Below are positions 45,352-57,349 of a stretch of DNA of 64,000 nt, piece after piece. The stretch covers positions 992,001 to 1,056,000 of the forward strand of contig NC_089183.1 in the NCBI RefSeq assembly GCF_947507565.1. The letters run 5' to 3'. This stretch comes from Oscarella lobularis. Lineage: Eukaryota > Porifera > Homoscleromorpha > Homosclerophorida > Oscarellidae. Positions within the stretch are counted from its first letter, which is position 1. Every line of letters begins with the position of its first letter. A program made the translations under genes and the position numbers. The notes under the pieces are model-generated. The model did no database searches. It had not been told where the DNA came from and saw nothing but the letters and a program-made list of their open reading frames with translations.

Positions 45352-46720
45352 CAGGCTACAGTGACTTTTGAACGCCCTCACCTTATTAGTTTAGCCATTA
45401 CAGTCAAGTAAGGAAGTCAACGGTTTTGTTCGTGTAACTGCTGGTATCATTTTCATAGACTAGAGACCTTGTGCTGCTAAAACGTGAACAAAAATAGACG
45501 TAGATAAGTATGGCTTTAGACGATTGAACTGAAATCGTCCCGGCTTCACGTCGATCTCGACCAAGCTGCTAAGAAAATTGATTTGCCGCGTACTAGACCT
45601 GCAGCTACGTAGATGGTTGCCCACGACTCGCGACTCTTCATCGCTCAATGCATCAACAAGAAAGCCTGACAAAGGAAGGCAAGCTACAGTAAAATGGAAG
45701 TCGATCTGAAGTCAAGATGATACGAGGTTGATACAGCGACGCCAAAAAGCTTTCTTCCGAGTCGACGATAAAACTCTGCGCCTTTAGGAGAGATAATGAG
45801 CGTCCGGCCAAACTTCCGCTTGACGGCTTTCCCATGGAGAACGCGTTGAGTACGAGAAAACGGGCGAAATGCACCAGTTGTCGGAGGAATCAACACCGAG
45901 TGATGCTCTGTTTGCAATCGGCTTCTATACGGATCAAAAAGAGTGCTGTCGGACAAAGAATTCGATCGATAAAAGCGCTGTCAGACGACGCATTTGATCG
46001 TTTTTCCAGTATAATTGATCCTCTTATTATACATAGATAATATGTATGTTTAGAATCTTTGAAGTTTCATCATAATTCTATTTTTCATCTATGGTTTCAT
46101 CATGCATGCGATAAACTTTGGTTTTCCTGTCCGCGCATTTGATGAAGCAAAGTTTTTTCGAATGGTTGGAAAGTCTTTTGCGCACGAAGGTAAGATTCTG
46201 CCTTAGCGTCCTAAGTGAGAGCTAGTGATAAAAAAATTTTGCTCGCGCGTATATTTAGTTTGCTGCATTTACTCTCAATTCCTTCCGACGCACGTGCCGT
46301 ATATAAACGAGTGGACGTCAAGGAACTAATCGTGCACATAGCGTGCGTTTTTGTGCGTGATATAAACCACCTGCCTCTTCATTGTCGCCGACGGTGCGTC
46401 GCCCGCGCTGTGTAACTGAACGCGCGGACCATGAAGCACGGTAAAGAAGGACACGCTTCCGAATAAAATACTCATAGCCAGTGTACGTGCCATTACGGCC
46501 CATCGAGACAATGATGGCTTGAACTTCGATCGAGCGCGTTAATTAATTCAGCGTCGTGCAAGGGAGGCGATTTTCCTCGACAGCGTTTAACAAGGCCTAG
46601 CTCTCGTGCACGCGCTCATGCCCTTGGCCGATATATATAAATCGATGGTAACTAAAGTATTTTTGCCACACCTTTTCCTATTACTAGTTAATAATTAGTT
46701 TGTTTTACAATGCCGCACTC
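45352..46720. other. Intergenic: duplicated RTK 3' flank and promoter of RTK copy 2
   Basis: The stretch at 45460-45870 matches 50520-50850 (ccttgtgctgctraaac, gaaagcaagctacagt and others), the corresponding 3' flank of copy 2. The stretch at 46320-46660 matches the 5' region of copy 1. No independent gene is seen. The open frames here overlap each other and lack domains. Confidence 0.5.
46634..46640 (+). promoter_or_regulatory. TATA box of LDLa-RTK copy 2
   Basis: TATATAA within ggccgatatatataaatcg, about 80 bp ahead of the ATG at 46721. The same context, slightly altered (gatatatgtatatgc), stands upstream of RTK copy 1. Confidence 0.5.
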
Positions 46721-49700
46721 ATGCATGCACTCTCAGACTCCAATTGCCCTAGAGGGCCCCACAATCAAGGTAGGTGGGTACGTGTAAAGACAATACTGCA
46801 TGTTCTAATGAATGCACGCAAAACGAAGTTGCGCATTATAAAATATATGTCTACTTCGGTACTAAATTTAGACGCATCCGTCAACATGAACACTTCTAGA
46901 TGTGCACGCAACAGCTTCCTTCTATAATATGCTGCAGCAGATTTTTAATTTGCGTCACTTACAGCATATACCAGCGGTGCGCGCTTAGAAAGTTACAGGC
47001 TCTGAGTCAACACTGGCAATACTGTAGCTTTCACGACTTTATTAATTAATTGATTTTTCGTAGGTTTTACCTGGCGCTTTGTTTCTGTGTTGATACTCAT
47101 TGTGCAAATTGAAGCCGCGAAACAAAGCCTATCTACCTGCACGCGTCGCGGCGATTTTCAATGTCTCAATGGACAGTGCATTTCTCAACGTCATCATTGC
47201 GACGGAAACGTCGACTGTCGCGATGGCTCAGACGAAGAAATCGGCTGCGAACAACGGAAAAAACGTTCCATCTGCCCCTTTGAGAACCAGTGCGCAAGTG
47301 GAGAATGCATTCCTCCAACTTGGTTCTGTAACGGTCACGACGACTGTGGCGATTTCTCTGATGAGCAAAACTGTTCTAACTACTGCCAACAGGATCCGTC
47401 ACTGTTTTGGTGCATAAATGACAAACGTTGTATTCCTTTATATTGGATCTGTGACGGTGACAACGACTGTGGCGATTCCTCTGATGAGCAAAATTGTTTT
47501 AGCTACTGCCAACAGGATCCGTCACGGTTTTGGTGCAAAAATGAGACACGTTGTTTTCCTTCAGATTGGATCTGTGACGGTGACAACGACTGTGGCGATT
47601 CCTCTGATGAGCAAAATTGTTTTAGCTACTGCCAACAGGATCCGTCACGGTTTTGGTGCAAAAATGAGACAAGTTGTTTTCCTTCAGATTGGATCTGTGA
47701 CGGTGACAACGACTGTGGCGATTCCTCTGATGAACTATTTTGCTGTGATGAGAACAGTACAATCCAGGTGTGGCAGTGCGACGACGGAAGTTGTATTCAT
47801 CAAAGGTATCGCTGTAATGGTCAGTCCAATTGTCGAGACTCTTCCGACGAACACCACTGCGGTAAGACATGCAGTACTAGTGCAAAATCGCACCGTAATT
47901 CCGTGAGGAACGTGATACATGTAGCAAAGACACCTCTCTATAGTAGATTCGCGCTTCTTGTCTCCAGATTAGAAATATCCTTTTAACTGAAACGGCTCGG
48001 AAGCAAAATTTAGGAAAGATAAAAGAGGTGTAAAATAGTAGAAAGTTGAATGGGCTATACGCTTCGCTGAAACTGTATAAGCCCTTATCTAACAAAAATA
48101 GTAGTGAAACTGCAGTATACGATGTAAGAAGAATTACGAGCATAAGTTTATACAATAATTCCCAGCTTTGTACAATAAAAATAGAAGATAACCACCCATT
48201 CCATTTCAGTAAATACGAATATTCTCATTGCGACAATTCTCTGTGCATTGATGATTTTGATACGTACTCTTCCATGCAATTGTAAAGACCGTGCAAAAGA
48301 CCGTAACTCCGTGGGAAACGTGTAGCAAAGAGACATATCTCTAGCAGTTTCGCTCTTCTTGTTATCAGATTAGCAAACAATCTCTAACTGAATCGGTTCA
48401 GAATCAAAAAATAGCGAAAACAAAGAAATGGTAATGGTTGATATGGCCGTGCTCTGCTGAAATTTATATAAGTCTTTATCTAACAAAAATAGCAATGAAG
48501 CTACAGTAAATGTGTAATAATCAGAATTGCATGGGAGCGCATTTATAGATATAGTTAATGCCCACCTCCTCCATTGAAATAGACGATAATCTACCAATTC
48601 TATTTCAGACGTTACAACTACTGCGGCTATTCCCATCACAACTACTGCGACTATTCTCATCGATCCTACTGCGGCTATTCCCATCACAACTACTGCGACT
48701 ATTCTCATCGATCCTACTGCGGCTATTCCCATCACAACTACTGCGACTATTCTCATCGATCCTACTCCGGCTATTCCCATCACAACTACTGCGACTATTC
48801 TCATCGATCCTACTGCGGCTATTCCCATCACAACTACTGCGACTATTCTCATCGATCCTACTGCGGCTATTCCCATCACAACTACTGCGACTATTCTCAT
48901 CGACCCTACTGCGACTATTCCCATCGCAACTACTGCGACTATTTCCATCACAACTACTTCGACTATTCTCATTGCGACAACTCTCTGCGCAGTTCTGATT
49001 TTGATACTTACTCTTCCAATTGTAATTTGGTGCAAAAGACGTTTTGCTTGCACCTGCCAACATCGTACAACAGAAAGACAGACGCCTATCACTGACGTCG
49101 AAATGAGAACCGGCTTGAACAAACTTTTGGATTCTGAAATCGTTGCGGAAATAGGTGACTTAGGCGTGTGCCCCACACGTCTAACGGTAGAGAAAGACAT
49201 TGGAGAAGGTTGATTGACTAGATGTACCTTGCAAAAGATGCTCATGTTCCTATTGTAGGTAATTTCGGAAGTGTCTACAAATGTTTGTTTGACGGAAGCA
49301 CCGTTGCTGCGAAATCACCTAAATCGGGTAATAGATTTGTTTAAATACAAATACAAAAATCCCATTGAACGATTTAGGAGTCAATGCGCGTGACTTCGTA
49401 CTTGAAGCTCTTCGAATGAAACGCCTTACTCATGAAAATGTTCTGACGTTGATCGGAATATGCTGGTCGCCCAATCCTGAACACGAGCACTACTACAGAC
49501 CTTTAATAGTGCTGCCGTATATGGCTTTACGAGACTTGAGAGCGTATTTGCGCAAGCAAAGATCACTATATTTTCTCGGTTCTCCAGCGGAGGATGACAG
49601 TAACGCAACTATGCCCCGAGATGTAACTTTCTTATATATTATCTTTCACACGTCTTACCAAATTATATCGATCGTGTTTAGCTTTTCAGACTGATTCAGT

Positions 49701-50391
49701 TTGGATTTCAAATAGCTAAAGGAATGGAATATTTGTCAGGGAAAATGATACTACATCGAGATTTGGCAGCGCGAAACTGCATGTATTGATAGATCGACGT
49801 TTTCAATACAGTTGTACATTGATTGATCGAGTGAATGACTTTAGGGTAAACTGGGATCTCACTATCAAAATATCCGATTTTGGATTAGCCCGAGCATTGG
49901 AAAAAGACAAGGACTATTACCAGATTACACCGGGCAAAGTTGGACTCCCGATTCGCTGGGTTGCTCTCGAAGGTTTCACGGAAGGAATATTTACAACAAA
50001 AAGTGACACAGTGAGTCGGTTAGAGTGCAAACTGGCACTGGTGTTGTGACTTCGTGTCTATGCAGTGGTCGTATGGCATTACATTGTGGGAAGTGATGAC
50101 AATGGGAATGACGCCATATCCTGGTGTTAGCGTCGCTAACCTTATTCCGCTTCTTCAAGAGGGAATGCGACTCAGTCAACCTAAGCATTGCCCTGATCGA
50201 ATGTACAGCACTAACAATCATTGATACCACGCCGTTGCTTTTATCATTTGTTTGTTTTCTAATGTAGGTTCCAATTAATGGCTGAGTGCTGGTCGGAAAA
50301 ACCAGAAAAACGACCGTCGTTTCAGCTATTGGTCAACGATGTCAGTGAGTTCATGTTGGCAACCAAAGTAGAAGAATGCACAAGTGTTTAG
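46721..50391 (+). CDS. LDLa-repeat receptor tyrosine kinase, complete
   Basis: Exon 1 (46721-46769) and exon 2 (47064-47861) give [16 protein letters not shown], then a hydrophobic signal ([14 protein letters not shown]) and six LDLa modules with SDE signatures. A phase-1 intron leads to 48609-49208 with a 48-bp-repeat stalk, a membrane span and the juxtamembrane region. The kinase exons are 49259-49327, 49378-49622, 49700-49782, 49845-50010, 50066-50202 and 50268-50391. Kinase motifs are complete: [54 protein letters not shown] and [14 protein letters not shown] and the W-x-ALE motif mark a tyrosine kinase. It is a type I surface receptor joining an LDLa ligand-binding part to a cytosolic kinase. 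The combination occurs in no bilaterian RTK class that I can name with confidence. All junctions keep frame, so the gene is probably active. Confidence 0.88.
47862..48608 (+). repeat. Large intron with a duplicated segment and a relic stalk/TM exon
   Basis: Between the LDLa exon and the stalk exon, a segment of about 400 bp occurs twice (around 47880-48170 and 48285-48540; shared text ccgtaaytccgtg...aacgtg and gcttcttgt). Between the copies, at 48208-48290, a catttcag acceptor is followed by degenerate text equal to [20 protein letters not shown], a dead copy of the membrane-span exon of the same gene. Confidence 0.7.
48612..48960 (+). repeat. 48-bp tandem repeat coding the receptor stalk
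   Basis: About six to seven in-frame units of 48 bp each encode [16 protein letters not shown] just outside the membrane span. Units are nearly identical. The Thr-rich text could carry O-glycans and act as a spacer of variable length. RTK copy 1 has only a short version of it. Confidence 0.9.
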
Positions 50392-50849
50392 CAGCGTACA
50401 GTGACTGTTGAACTCCCTTACCTTCACGCTAGTTTCGACAATATCAGGAAATCCATTGAATGCTCTCTGATGTATAGTTACCTATAGGTTTCGTATGTGT
50501 TGGTGGCATCTTTTTCATAGACTACTACAAACCTTGTGCTGCTGAAACTTGAATGAAATAGACTTACAGTACACATGCATTAATGGCTTCAGAAGATTGA
50601 CATGACCAAGCCGTCTAGCGAATTAATTTTCCGTACCATAGACATGCAGCTTGACGTACGCCCGCTTCATCGCTGAACGCATCAACGAACAAGGCAGGAG
50701 TTGTAAAAGAAAAGCAAGCTACAGTAGTGATAGCGCTTCCCTCGGCGTTGATGGGCCCTTTATGAGCGACGGCGGCTTTTTACGACGAAGAAACACTGCC
50801 TTGAGAAAAGACTGGGGACGTCCGAACCTCCGCTTCGCTATGGCATGGA
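50392..50849. other. 3' flank of LDLa-RTK copy 2
   Basis: No new gene. Parts match the 3' flank of RTK copy 1 (45460-45870), marking the right edge of the duplicated RTK unit before block R copy d begins. Confidence 0.5.
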
Positions 50850-51490
50850 CAGCCGAAACGGAGCTTCGCCCGGTAGCATTTGCTCGTATGTACGCTTTCA
50901 CGGCCCCTGTTTCTGTTTCTTAGTGAGTCTTCTCGCTTTCACAAGACGTTGCGTCTCCTTATTCCTTCTAAGCATGAGCGTTGGGCAGAGGAAAGCCCGG
51001 TGACGAAGACACGAGTCAACTAAGAGTCTCATTCAACACGCGTCTAAACGATTTGGCGCCAATAGGAGCTTCGAAAATTGGACTTCCTCGAAAGGAGCCC
51101 CAATTTTCTGAAAACAAGACACAAAGAATACTGATCTTACGATTATAAACAAAGGCCGGCGGTCGTTTGAAGGACGAAGCTTCGGGCGACGTCCGAAGCG
51201 CGTCCGAAAAGGCTGAAGTTTTCGTCATGTGACTCTTTGAGGCTCTGGAGCCCGGCTAAACCTAGAAAAAATAGCCTCTCAGAATCAACAGTCGGAGCTG
51301 GAACTCCTGGCTGAAGGCGTCACGTTCTGTTCATCGTCGTCGTTCCGCCCAAGCATCGGCGCTTTACTGCCAAAAACGCGTCCACAGGCCCGGCGAGCTG
51401 GCCAAAGAGTCGCTCGTCTTTGACCGCGCCTACTGTCAGCAAGCCCTTTGCGATCCGTCGCGAAAGCCTTTCATGACACAGCAAAAGCGT
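50850..51490. repeat. Dispersed block R, copy d
   Basis: A shorter copy with the same landmarks (ggacagccgaaacggagctt, gacgttgcgtctccttatt, ggagcttcgaaaattg, ggtcgtttgaaggacgaagc, ggaactcctggctgaaggcg). It ends in an AT-rich (TTAA)n run at 51497-51530. Confidence 0.75.
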
Positions 51491-51496
51491 GTCGGG

Positions 51497-51530
51497 TTTT
51501 TAATTAATTAATTAATTAATTAATTAAACA
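51497..51530. repeat. (TTAA)n microsatellite
   Basis: Uninterrupted taattaat units at the junction between block R copy d and the duplicated ankyrin 3' flank. A breakpoint at this tract is possible. Confidence 0.85.
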
Positions 51531-51935
51531 TGTAAGTGATGGCCGAGGTAGCATTGCAAGTATCCTTGATCATTCTGCTCCCGATCAAAGCGGTGGTCAA
51601 CGGGTTCTAGTGACGTTACCAACGTTTAGTTTACAGCTTCAAACACATAACAGTAGATTGCCTTGCTAGCTTCCTTAGTGTACATCTCCGCTTATCTGCC
51701 TAACAAAACACTGCTTGAAAACGCCAGAAAAATGCACGAGCTTGAGGGGTCATACTCTAAGGACTGCCAGCTTCACTGTACAATGCAAGAGTTTTCTGTG
51801 CAAGAACTGACTGCAAAGGCATCTTGTTCTCTTAGGAAACTCTCGGAAGCCTTGGAAACAAACGCTTGATCGCCTTCCCCTCCACACACTGCTGCAACGT
51901 TCTAAAAATAATTCATAAACTATGCTTTAGCTACG

Positions 51936-54563
51936 TCACAAGATTGTCACGTTGGTTTCAAGTGCTAAGGCGGTGGAGAAGTCCTCCCTCAGACTATCAC
52001 TCTTCAGTTCCGGTTCGGTTAAGATTACGTCTTTTTCCTGTAGAGCATATAGAAGAGCTTTCACCTAAACGTTTAACTATTGGTTTCAGTGGGAATAATT
52101 GTCAAGTGATAACGTACCTCTTTGAAATATTTAGACACTTCTTCGTTTCCATCTGATACCAATTTAGCAAGAAAATTTCGAGTTTCCTGGCAAGGCAAGC
52201 GAGATTAGTAGTTCTTTATCTGACCTATACAAACTTGTGTGAGATAATTGACGTCCACTCCCGCATTGACAAAACGTCGATGCAAGTCGAGGCGTCCTCC
52301 CATGATTGCGAGATCGAGAGCCGATGCACCGTCACGAGTTTTTGCAAAAATGTTGCAATTCTTTGAAAGCAATAAATCAATAGTGTTATCCGAGCCAAAT
52401 TCGACGGCAGTGAGGAATGGAGTACAGCCCCACTAAATACGACAAGAACGCGTCTAGAGATTAATTAATATCGGCACTAGCAATAGCAACACCTCGTCTT
52501 TGGCTTCTAAATTAGCTCCATTTGAAATCAGCAACACAGCCATATGCTGATAATCATTATGGGCTGCCCAGTGTAACATAGACGCACCTTCCTAAACAAG
52601 AGCAAAGCCTTCGTTATTGTTATTTTGTCGTTTAGTTAAACAAACCTCTTTCATATAATCAAATTTGGACAAAAGCAACTTGGCCGTATCATACCGACAC
52701 CTCGTGCACGCCAGCACAAAGGCTCCGTGTCCGTCCTTGAATTAAAAAACAAAACAAAATAAACTAAGGCGGTATTTTTATTTAAAAAATTGTGCCTCGT
52801 CTTTGGCGTGAAGGTTGCATTCTTTCGAGACAAGCAACCCAGCTACGTTATTGCTGCCTAGACAGATGGCTCTGAGAAAGGGCGTTCTTCCCCACTAAAA
52901 GGAGATCAAAATCAAAGTCATTCGTCTTTAATTGTTCACAAGAACTAAACCATGTCTCGAGCTTCGATATTAGCCCCGTGCTTAATCAGCAAAGCGGCGA
53001 TGCTAGCGTCATCACATTTCGCCGTCCAGTGGAGACTCGTCCGGCCATGCTAAACAAGATAAATAATTTGGCTTAATTAATCACGCGGTGATTTACACTG
53101 CACGCTTCGTTCACGTCGAATCCCATTTCGATAAGCTTCTTTACCATATTGATTCGTCCGAATGCACTCGCTCTAGCTAACGCTCCGTGACCACACTACA
53201 AATAATAATTAAGTTGTCTAATAATTTCTCATAATTGGAAAGATCACCTCTTCTTTTGCCTTTACGTTGCATCCCCTTGATATGAGCATGTCAAATAGAC
53301 CGACGTTATTAGTTCCAGAAGTGGCAAGAATTGGAGTTATTCCGGACTAATAATAATATGAGCACCACCAATAATAAATAAACTATTGTAATTACCTTTG
53401 ATCGAGCTTCAAGATTGGCTCCACTGTTGATCAAATAATTCGCAATTTGAATATTTCCTCTAAAGGCGGCGTAATGCATTGACGTGTAGCCATACTAGAG
53501 AAGCCTATTATAAAGATATTTAATTAATTGCTACTACCTCTTCACTGGGTCTGTCGACGTCGAATCCCATTTCGACTAATTTCTTCGTCATTTCAAACTG
53601 CCCATTGCAAATTGCCACAGCCAAAGCTCTTCGACTCCACTGCATAAAAAACGTTAAATTTTCAATTCACAGACCATTTGTCTAACTTTGGACTCTGCCA
53701 AGCGATTGCAGCCTTTAGATAGCAAGAGATCAACAACGACAGCGTGTCCGTGTTTGACGGCCACTAGAAACGGCGTCTCATTCAACTAAAAGACGAAGTC
53801 ATATTATTCTTTATTGTGCTTCGATGCAATGACTAACTTTGTTTCGAAGTTCGATGTCTATTCTATTTTCTATTAGATAATGGGCAATTTTTGGACGATT
53901 TTTTCTAGCAGCGATGTGAAGCAGTCCGTTTCCATCCTGCAACGATTAGTTCGTGGAGTTCCCTGAGAGGGAGGCTCTCTTCTCTCGCTCCCGCTTACCG
54001 CTTCGGTGAATCATACACCCCCGATAAGCGACCGTTACCTTGTCCTTCAGTTCTTCCCATTTTTCCGCTTCGCTGGATACGATCTCTTGCACGCGAGTCA
54101 GGTCTCCGCCTTCTACTGCACGGATGAGAGCTGCAGACGCCAGATTAGGCGGTCGGTTTCATAGACGGGGTTGAAGAGATCTTACGGTGGGTGTTTGAAT
54201 TACCCATAGCGACTTTTCAGCCGAAGAGAATCGAACAAGCCATGTCAAGCGCGCTAGCTGTGAAATGATTTGGCAAATTCGTGAGGAAATTGATCACCTA
54301 ATTGGTGCTCCGCTGCCGTGCTGATGTGCTGCCTTATCTACATTTTAATTACCGTCGTAAAATTAAGAATTAGTCGAATGCATAGTATTAAAAAATTAAA
54401 AAAAAATTAAAAAAACTTCTACTCTGCTGATTGTAAGACAGGCCTCTTGGCCGTCCACTGACGCCTCCATTATCTGCAGTACAGCGTGGTTATTCAATAA
54501 ACTGGCTGTAGAGGATTTCTTACCGACACGAATGATATGCGTTAGCTCCTTTCGCTTTTTCAT
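51936..54563 (-). CDS. Ankyrin gene copy C, near-complete
   Basis: Start ATG at 54561-54563 (MKKRKELTHIIRV). A short N-terminal exon, an N-terminal region exon (about 54185-54345), then about ten ankyrin exons with introns of about 50 bp, and a terminal exon LLYALQEKDVILTEPELKSD...NVTIL with stop at 51936-51938. It is the only copy with both ends. In the N-terminal region a 16-bp deletion relative to copy A (gaatttgccaaatcatttc versus the longer copy A text) breaks the frame unless splicing avoids it. Ankyrin exons read well, for example LDLAIMGGRLDLHRRFVNAG-type repeats near 52250-52340. It is a cytosolic protein-binding scaffold with no recognised enzymatic or death-fold domain. Status between gene and pseudogene is open. 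Confidence 0.55.
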
Positions 54564-54599
54564 CCTGCCGTCGCCGCTGCCGTCGCCGCCGATTCCTGG

Positions 54600-54879
54600 A
54601 CTTTCGACTCATAGAAACCAGAAAAAAAAGAATCATTATAGACACCATATAGTATGCAGTATATTATTTATTGTATTTTAATCCTCCCCCCGGACCGGAA
54701 ACTAGGCTTTTCTATCCTGCTGCCCTCTAAATCCCTAGCTTACCTCTACCTTTCTATATCCTAGTGGTCTCCTAAGGTTCCTAGATTAGCCTCCTGACTG
54801 CCTGACTCTCCCTCCTCCCTCTCCCTCTCCTGTATACTGCATTCTAAATATCCCACCTGAAACTAGAACGGATGAAAAT
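54600..54879. other. Intergenic, AT-rich
   Basis: No gene is seen. Pyrimidine-rich text (ccctctccctctcctgtata) precedes the unidentified minus-strand exons. Copy C of the ankyrin gene starts at its left edge, so it may hold that promoter. Confidence 0.4.
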
Positions 54880-56064
54880 TCGTCCTTTCCCATGCAGTAG
54901 TGCTGATGGACGGCTTGAACGTCTCCTTTTAGAAAATGAACAAAAACTAAACCCAAGTCAATATCAGTTATTATGTACTTGCAATATCGTTGAAGACCCA
55001 ATCTTTGCGTTGCTTCCATCTCCGTTGGGGCGTCTTTCAAAAGCGTGATAGGCTAAAAAGAAGAAGTTTAGTACAAATTCGGGTTAGCATGTGCCTTACT
55101 TATGAACCTGGCAGATAACACTATTCATTTTGTCACGTGCTTCGGGCGTGACGTAGCCAGGGCCTTTGTTTTGGCCAACAAAGAATCTGGCGTAAACAGA
55201 AAGCAATTATACAATAGTAAATAATGAAATAAGTCAATACTTACTCCACCACCTGGTAAGACTGCTGTACAGTCCTAGCCGTTCTTCTTACCAGGATGGC
55301 TGAGGGCAGACATTCTTGTTGTGAGACTATGCAATTAACCAGCTATTTCATGCTAACCTGTGTCTGCAATAAACTAGCTATTTCATGCTAACCTGTGACT
55401 GCAGGGCCATCCGTCGTTTTCTTGCCTATGCAACTGCGCAAAGGCTTTGCCGTTATCTAAAAAAATAAATCAATAATTAAGTGATTGTTTTAGCTAAAAT
55501 CAGTACCTGATGGCCTTTGCAGCAAGTTGCTATACTGAAAAATTGTCAGCCAAGATTGCATACACTGTAGTCATAGGAAATTTTACAAGTAATATGAAAA
55601 GGAAATATTTCAATACTTACTCCATAACCTGGTAAGAATGCTACTCAGCCAATAGCTGTAATTGCTTCTCTCCACCAGGCCAGAAGCAGGACGCTCTGCA
55701 ATAGATAGAGTGATTTCGTGTTAAAAACTAAATATTTAGTACTAACTTGTGCGTGCTATTCAGCGACAGGGCCATCAATCGTTTTCTCGCCAATGATGAC
55801 CCTTCATACACTGTCAGCCAAGATTACACTCTGTTCTACGATAGACTGGAAATAACATAGAAGACATAAAATAATCACTCACTGCGCGTGTAATGATGGC
55901 TGTCGCTTTCTGCCAAAGTACGACGCTGATACAAGGCTTTGCGTACTAAAAAATTCGACGATAGAAATTAAATTATTTTTACTTTTTTTACTAGTACACT
56001 TACCAGCAGTCGTGCGTGATCTGGTGTGTTGTCTTCCGCGCTGGACGACGCCGTCGCTCTTCAT
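54880..56064 (-). CDS. Possible multi-exon gene of unknown family
   Basis: Several minus-strand pieces have plausible splice sites. An ATG at 56062-56064 opens MKSDGVVQRGRQHTRSRTTA with a gtaagt donor. A piece at about 55880-55950 reads RKALYQRRTLAESDSHHY, one near 55245-55300 LPSAILVRRTARTVQQSYQV, then FFVGQNKGPGYVTPEARDKM (about 55110-55190), and the last MEATQRLGLQRYCKYIITDI followed by FVHFLKGDVQAVHQHYC (about 54860-55050). Between them, a segment of about 360 bp occurs twice (tggcaagaaaacgayngatgg and the ctggtaagaaygct motif), with one version out of frame. No domain was recognised and several joins are uncertain. Confidence 0.35.
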
Positions 56065-56574
56065 CGTATGCTAATCAATCAAATATTAGGACTCATCTCA
56101 GAAAATAGTGATTACCCACCGTGAGTGCCTTGAACCGCCACAGGTCAACGTGGGTTGTCGTCATCGACTTCAAATTTCACTAAAACAATTACGTCATGAG
56201 ATTAATGAAAGCAACCATGGTGTCACACAAATACTGTAACTACATGTACTCAGTAAAATCAGAAGACCTGATGGCTGTCTTCTCGGTGAGGTGGTCCCTA
56301 GCCCAGTGCTTCGACGCCTCTCAACAAAAAAGGAAATCAGTAATTAGAACGCTCTAACACACAAACTACAACATCTATCGAACAAAACTACACATTACAT
56401 TACATTACATACACAAAATTAGACTACGTTGCTAAAACAATCAGAATTACCTCCAACATCCATTGCCCTATAGTCTAAGATATTGTGAAAACTTTATTAC
56501 GATACGCACTAAAGGCTGACCACAGCGGAAAGAAAATTGCATAGCAAGTCACAGTGACCAAGGTAGAGTGCGGC

Positions 56575-56880
56575 ATTGTAGAACTACAGCGTGGAACCAC
56601 AGCGTGGAACGACAGCGTGGAACGACACCGTACGCAACTACACCGTGAAATTACACCGTGGAATTACACCGTGGAATTACACCGTGGAACTACCGGTACA
56701 CCGTGCGCGGAAAATAGATCATACCGTGGCCGCTGCGAGACCGAGCACCGTACCCGTACAAATGGAACTACACCGTGGTCGCTGCAAAACCGTGCAGCAA
56801 GCACACGGTACTACCACAACGTGTGACGTGCCGTGCCGTGCCAATGAAGTTAGATCTACTACACCGTGGTAAAGACTAGG
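56575..56880. repeat. Short-period repeat built on (a)caccgtggaa
   Basis: About twenty imperfect units of roughly 11-12 bp, such as tacaccgtggaactacagcgtggaacgac and variants with cgtg cores. Units vary in spacing and sequence. The open reading on both strands comes from the lack of stops in the unit and is not taken as a gene. Confidence 0.8.
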
Positions 56881-57084
56881 CTGCAACCGTGCAGCACACC
56901 CGTACCTGGGTATAATACTATGACTTTTGTACTGAGCTACACCATTAGTCTACGTCGCTGAAATACACACCATGCTTTTTCCCTTCGGTGTTAATTACGC
57001 CGTGCTAAGGTAGGTAGCGCGGACTGCATCGTTATTATCTAATGAGACACCTTACTTGTGGTCCCACTTTGCCCGTGCTCTATT

Positions 57085-57240
57085 GCCTCCCTCCTCTCTT
57101 CCCCTTGCTTCCCCTTTCCACTCCTCCCTTCCCTCTCCTCCCCTTCCCTCTCCTCCCCTTCCCCTTTCCCCCTCCCTTTCCCCTTTTCCCCTCCCTTTCC
57201 CCTTTCCCCTCCCTTTCCCCTTTCCCCTCCCCTTCCCAGC
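57085..57240. repeat. Polypyrimidine tract (ccctttcccct)n
   Basis: About 155 bp of almost pure C and T on the plus strand, with mirror-symmetric ccctttcccctttccc units. Such a tract can form triplex DNA and is a usual assembly and replication trouble spot. All frames across it are artefacts of composition. Confidence 0.9.
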
Positions 57241-57349
57241 ATATGCCACCCCTTCCCTTTACTCGACTTGCTACTGAATTACAAACAACACAGCCCAACA
57301 GAAAACAAACAAAACGCATCACACGAAAACGCCACAGACCGTACGGTTA

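Noticed and set aside
48370-49245. Long minus-strand frame with repeated [13 protein letters not shown] text
   Set aside because: It is the complement of the 48-bp repeat in the receptor stalk, whose plus-strand frame joins LDLa and kinase exons in phase.
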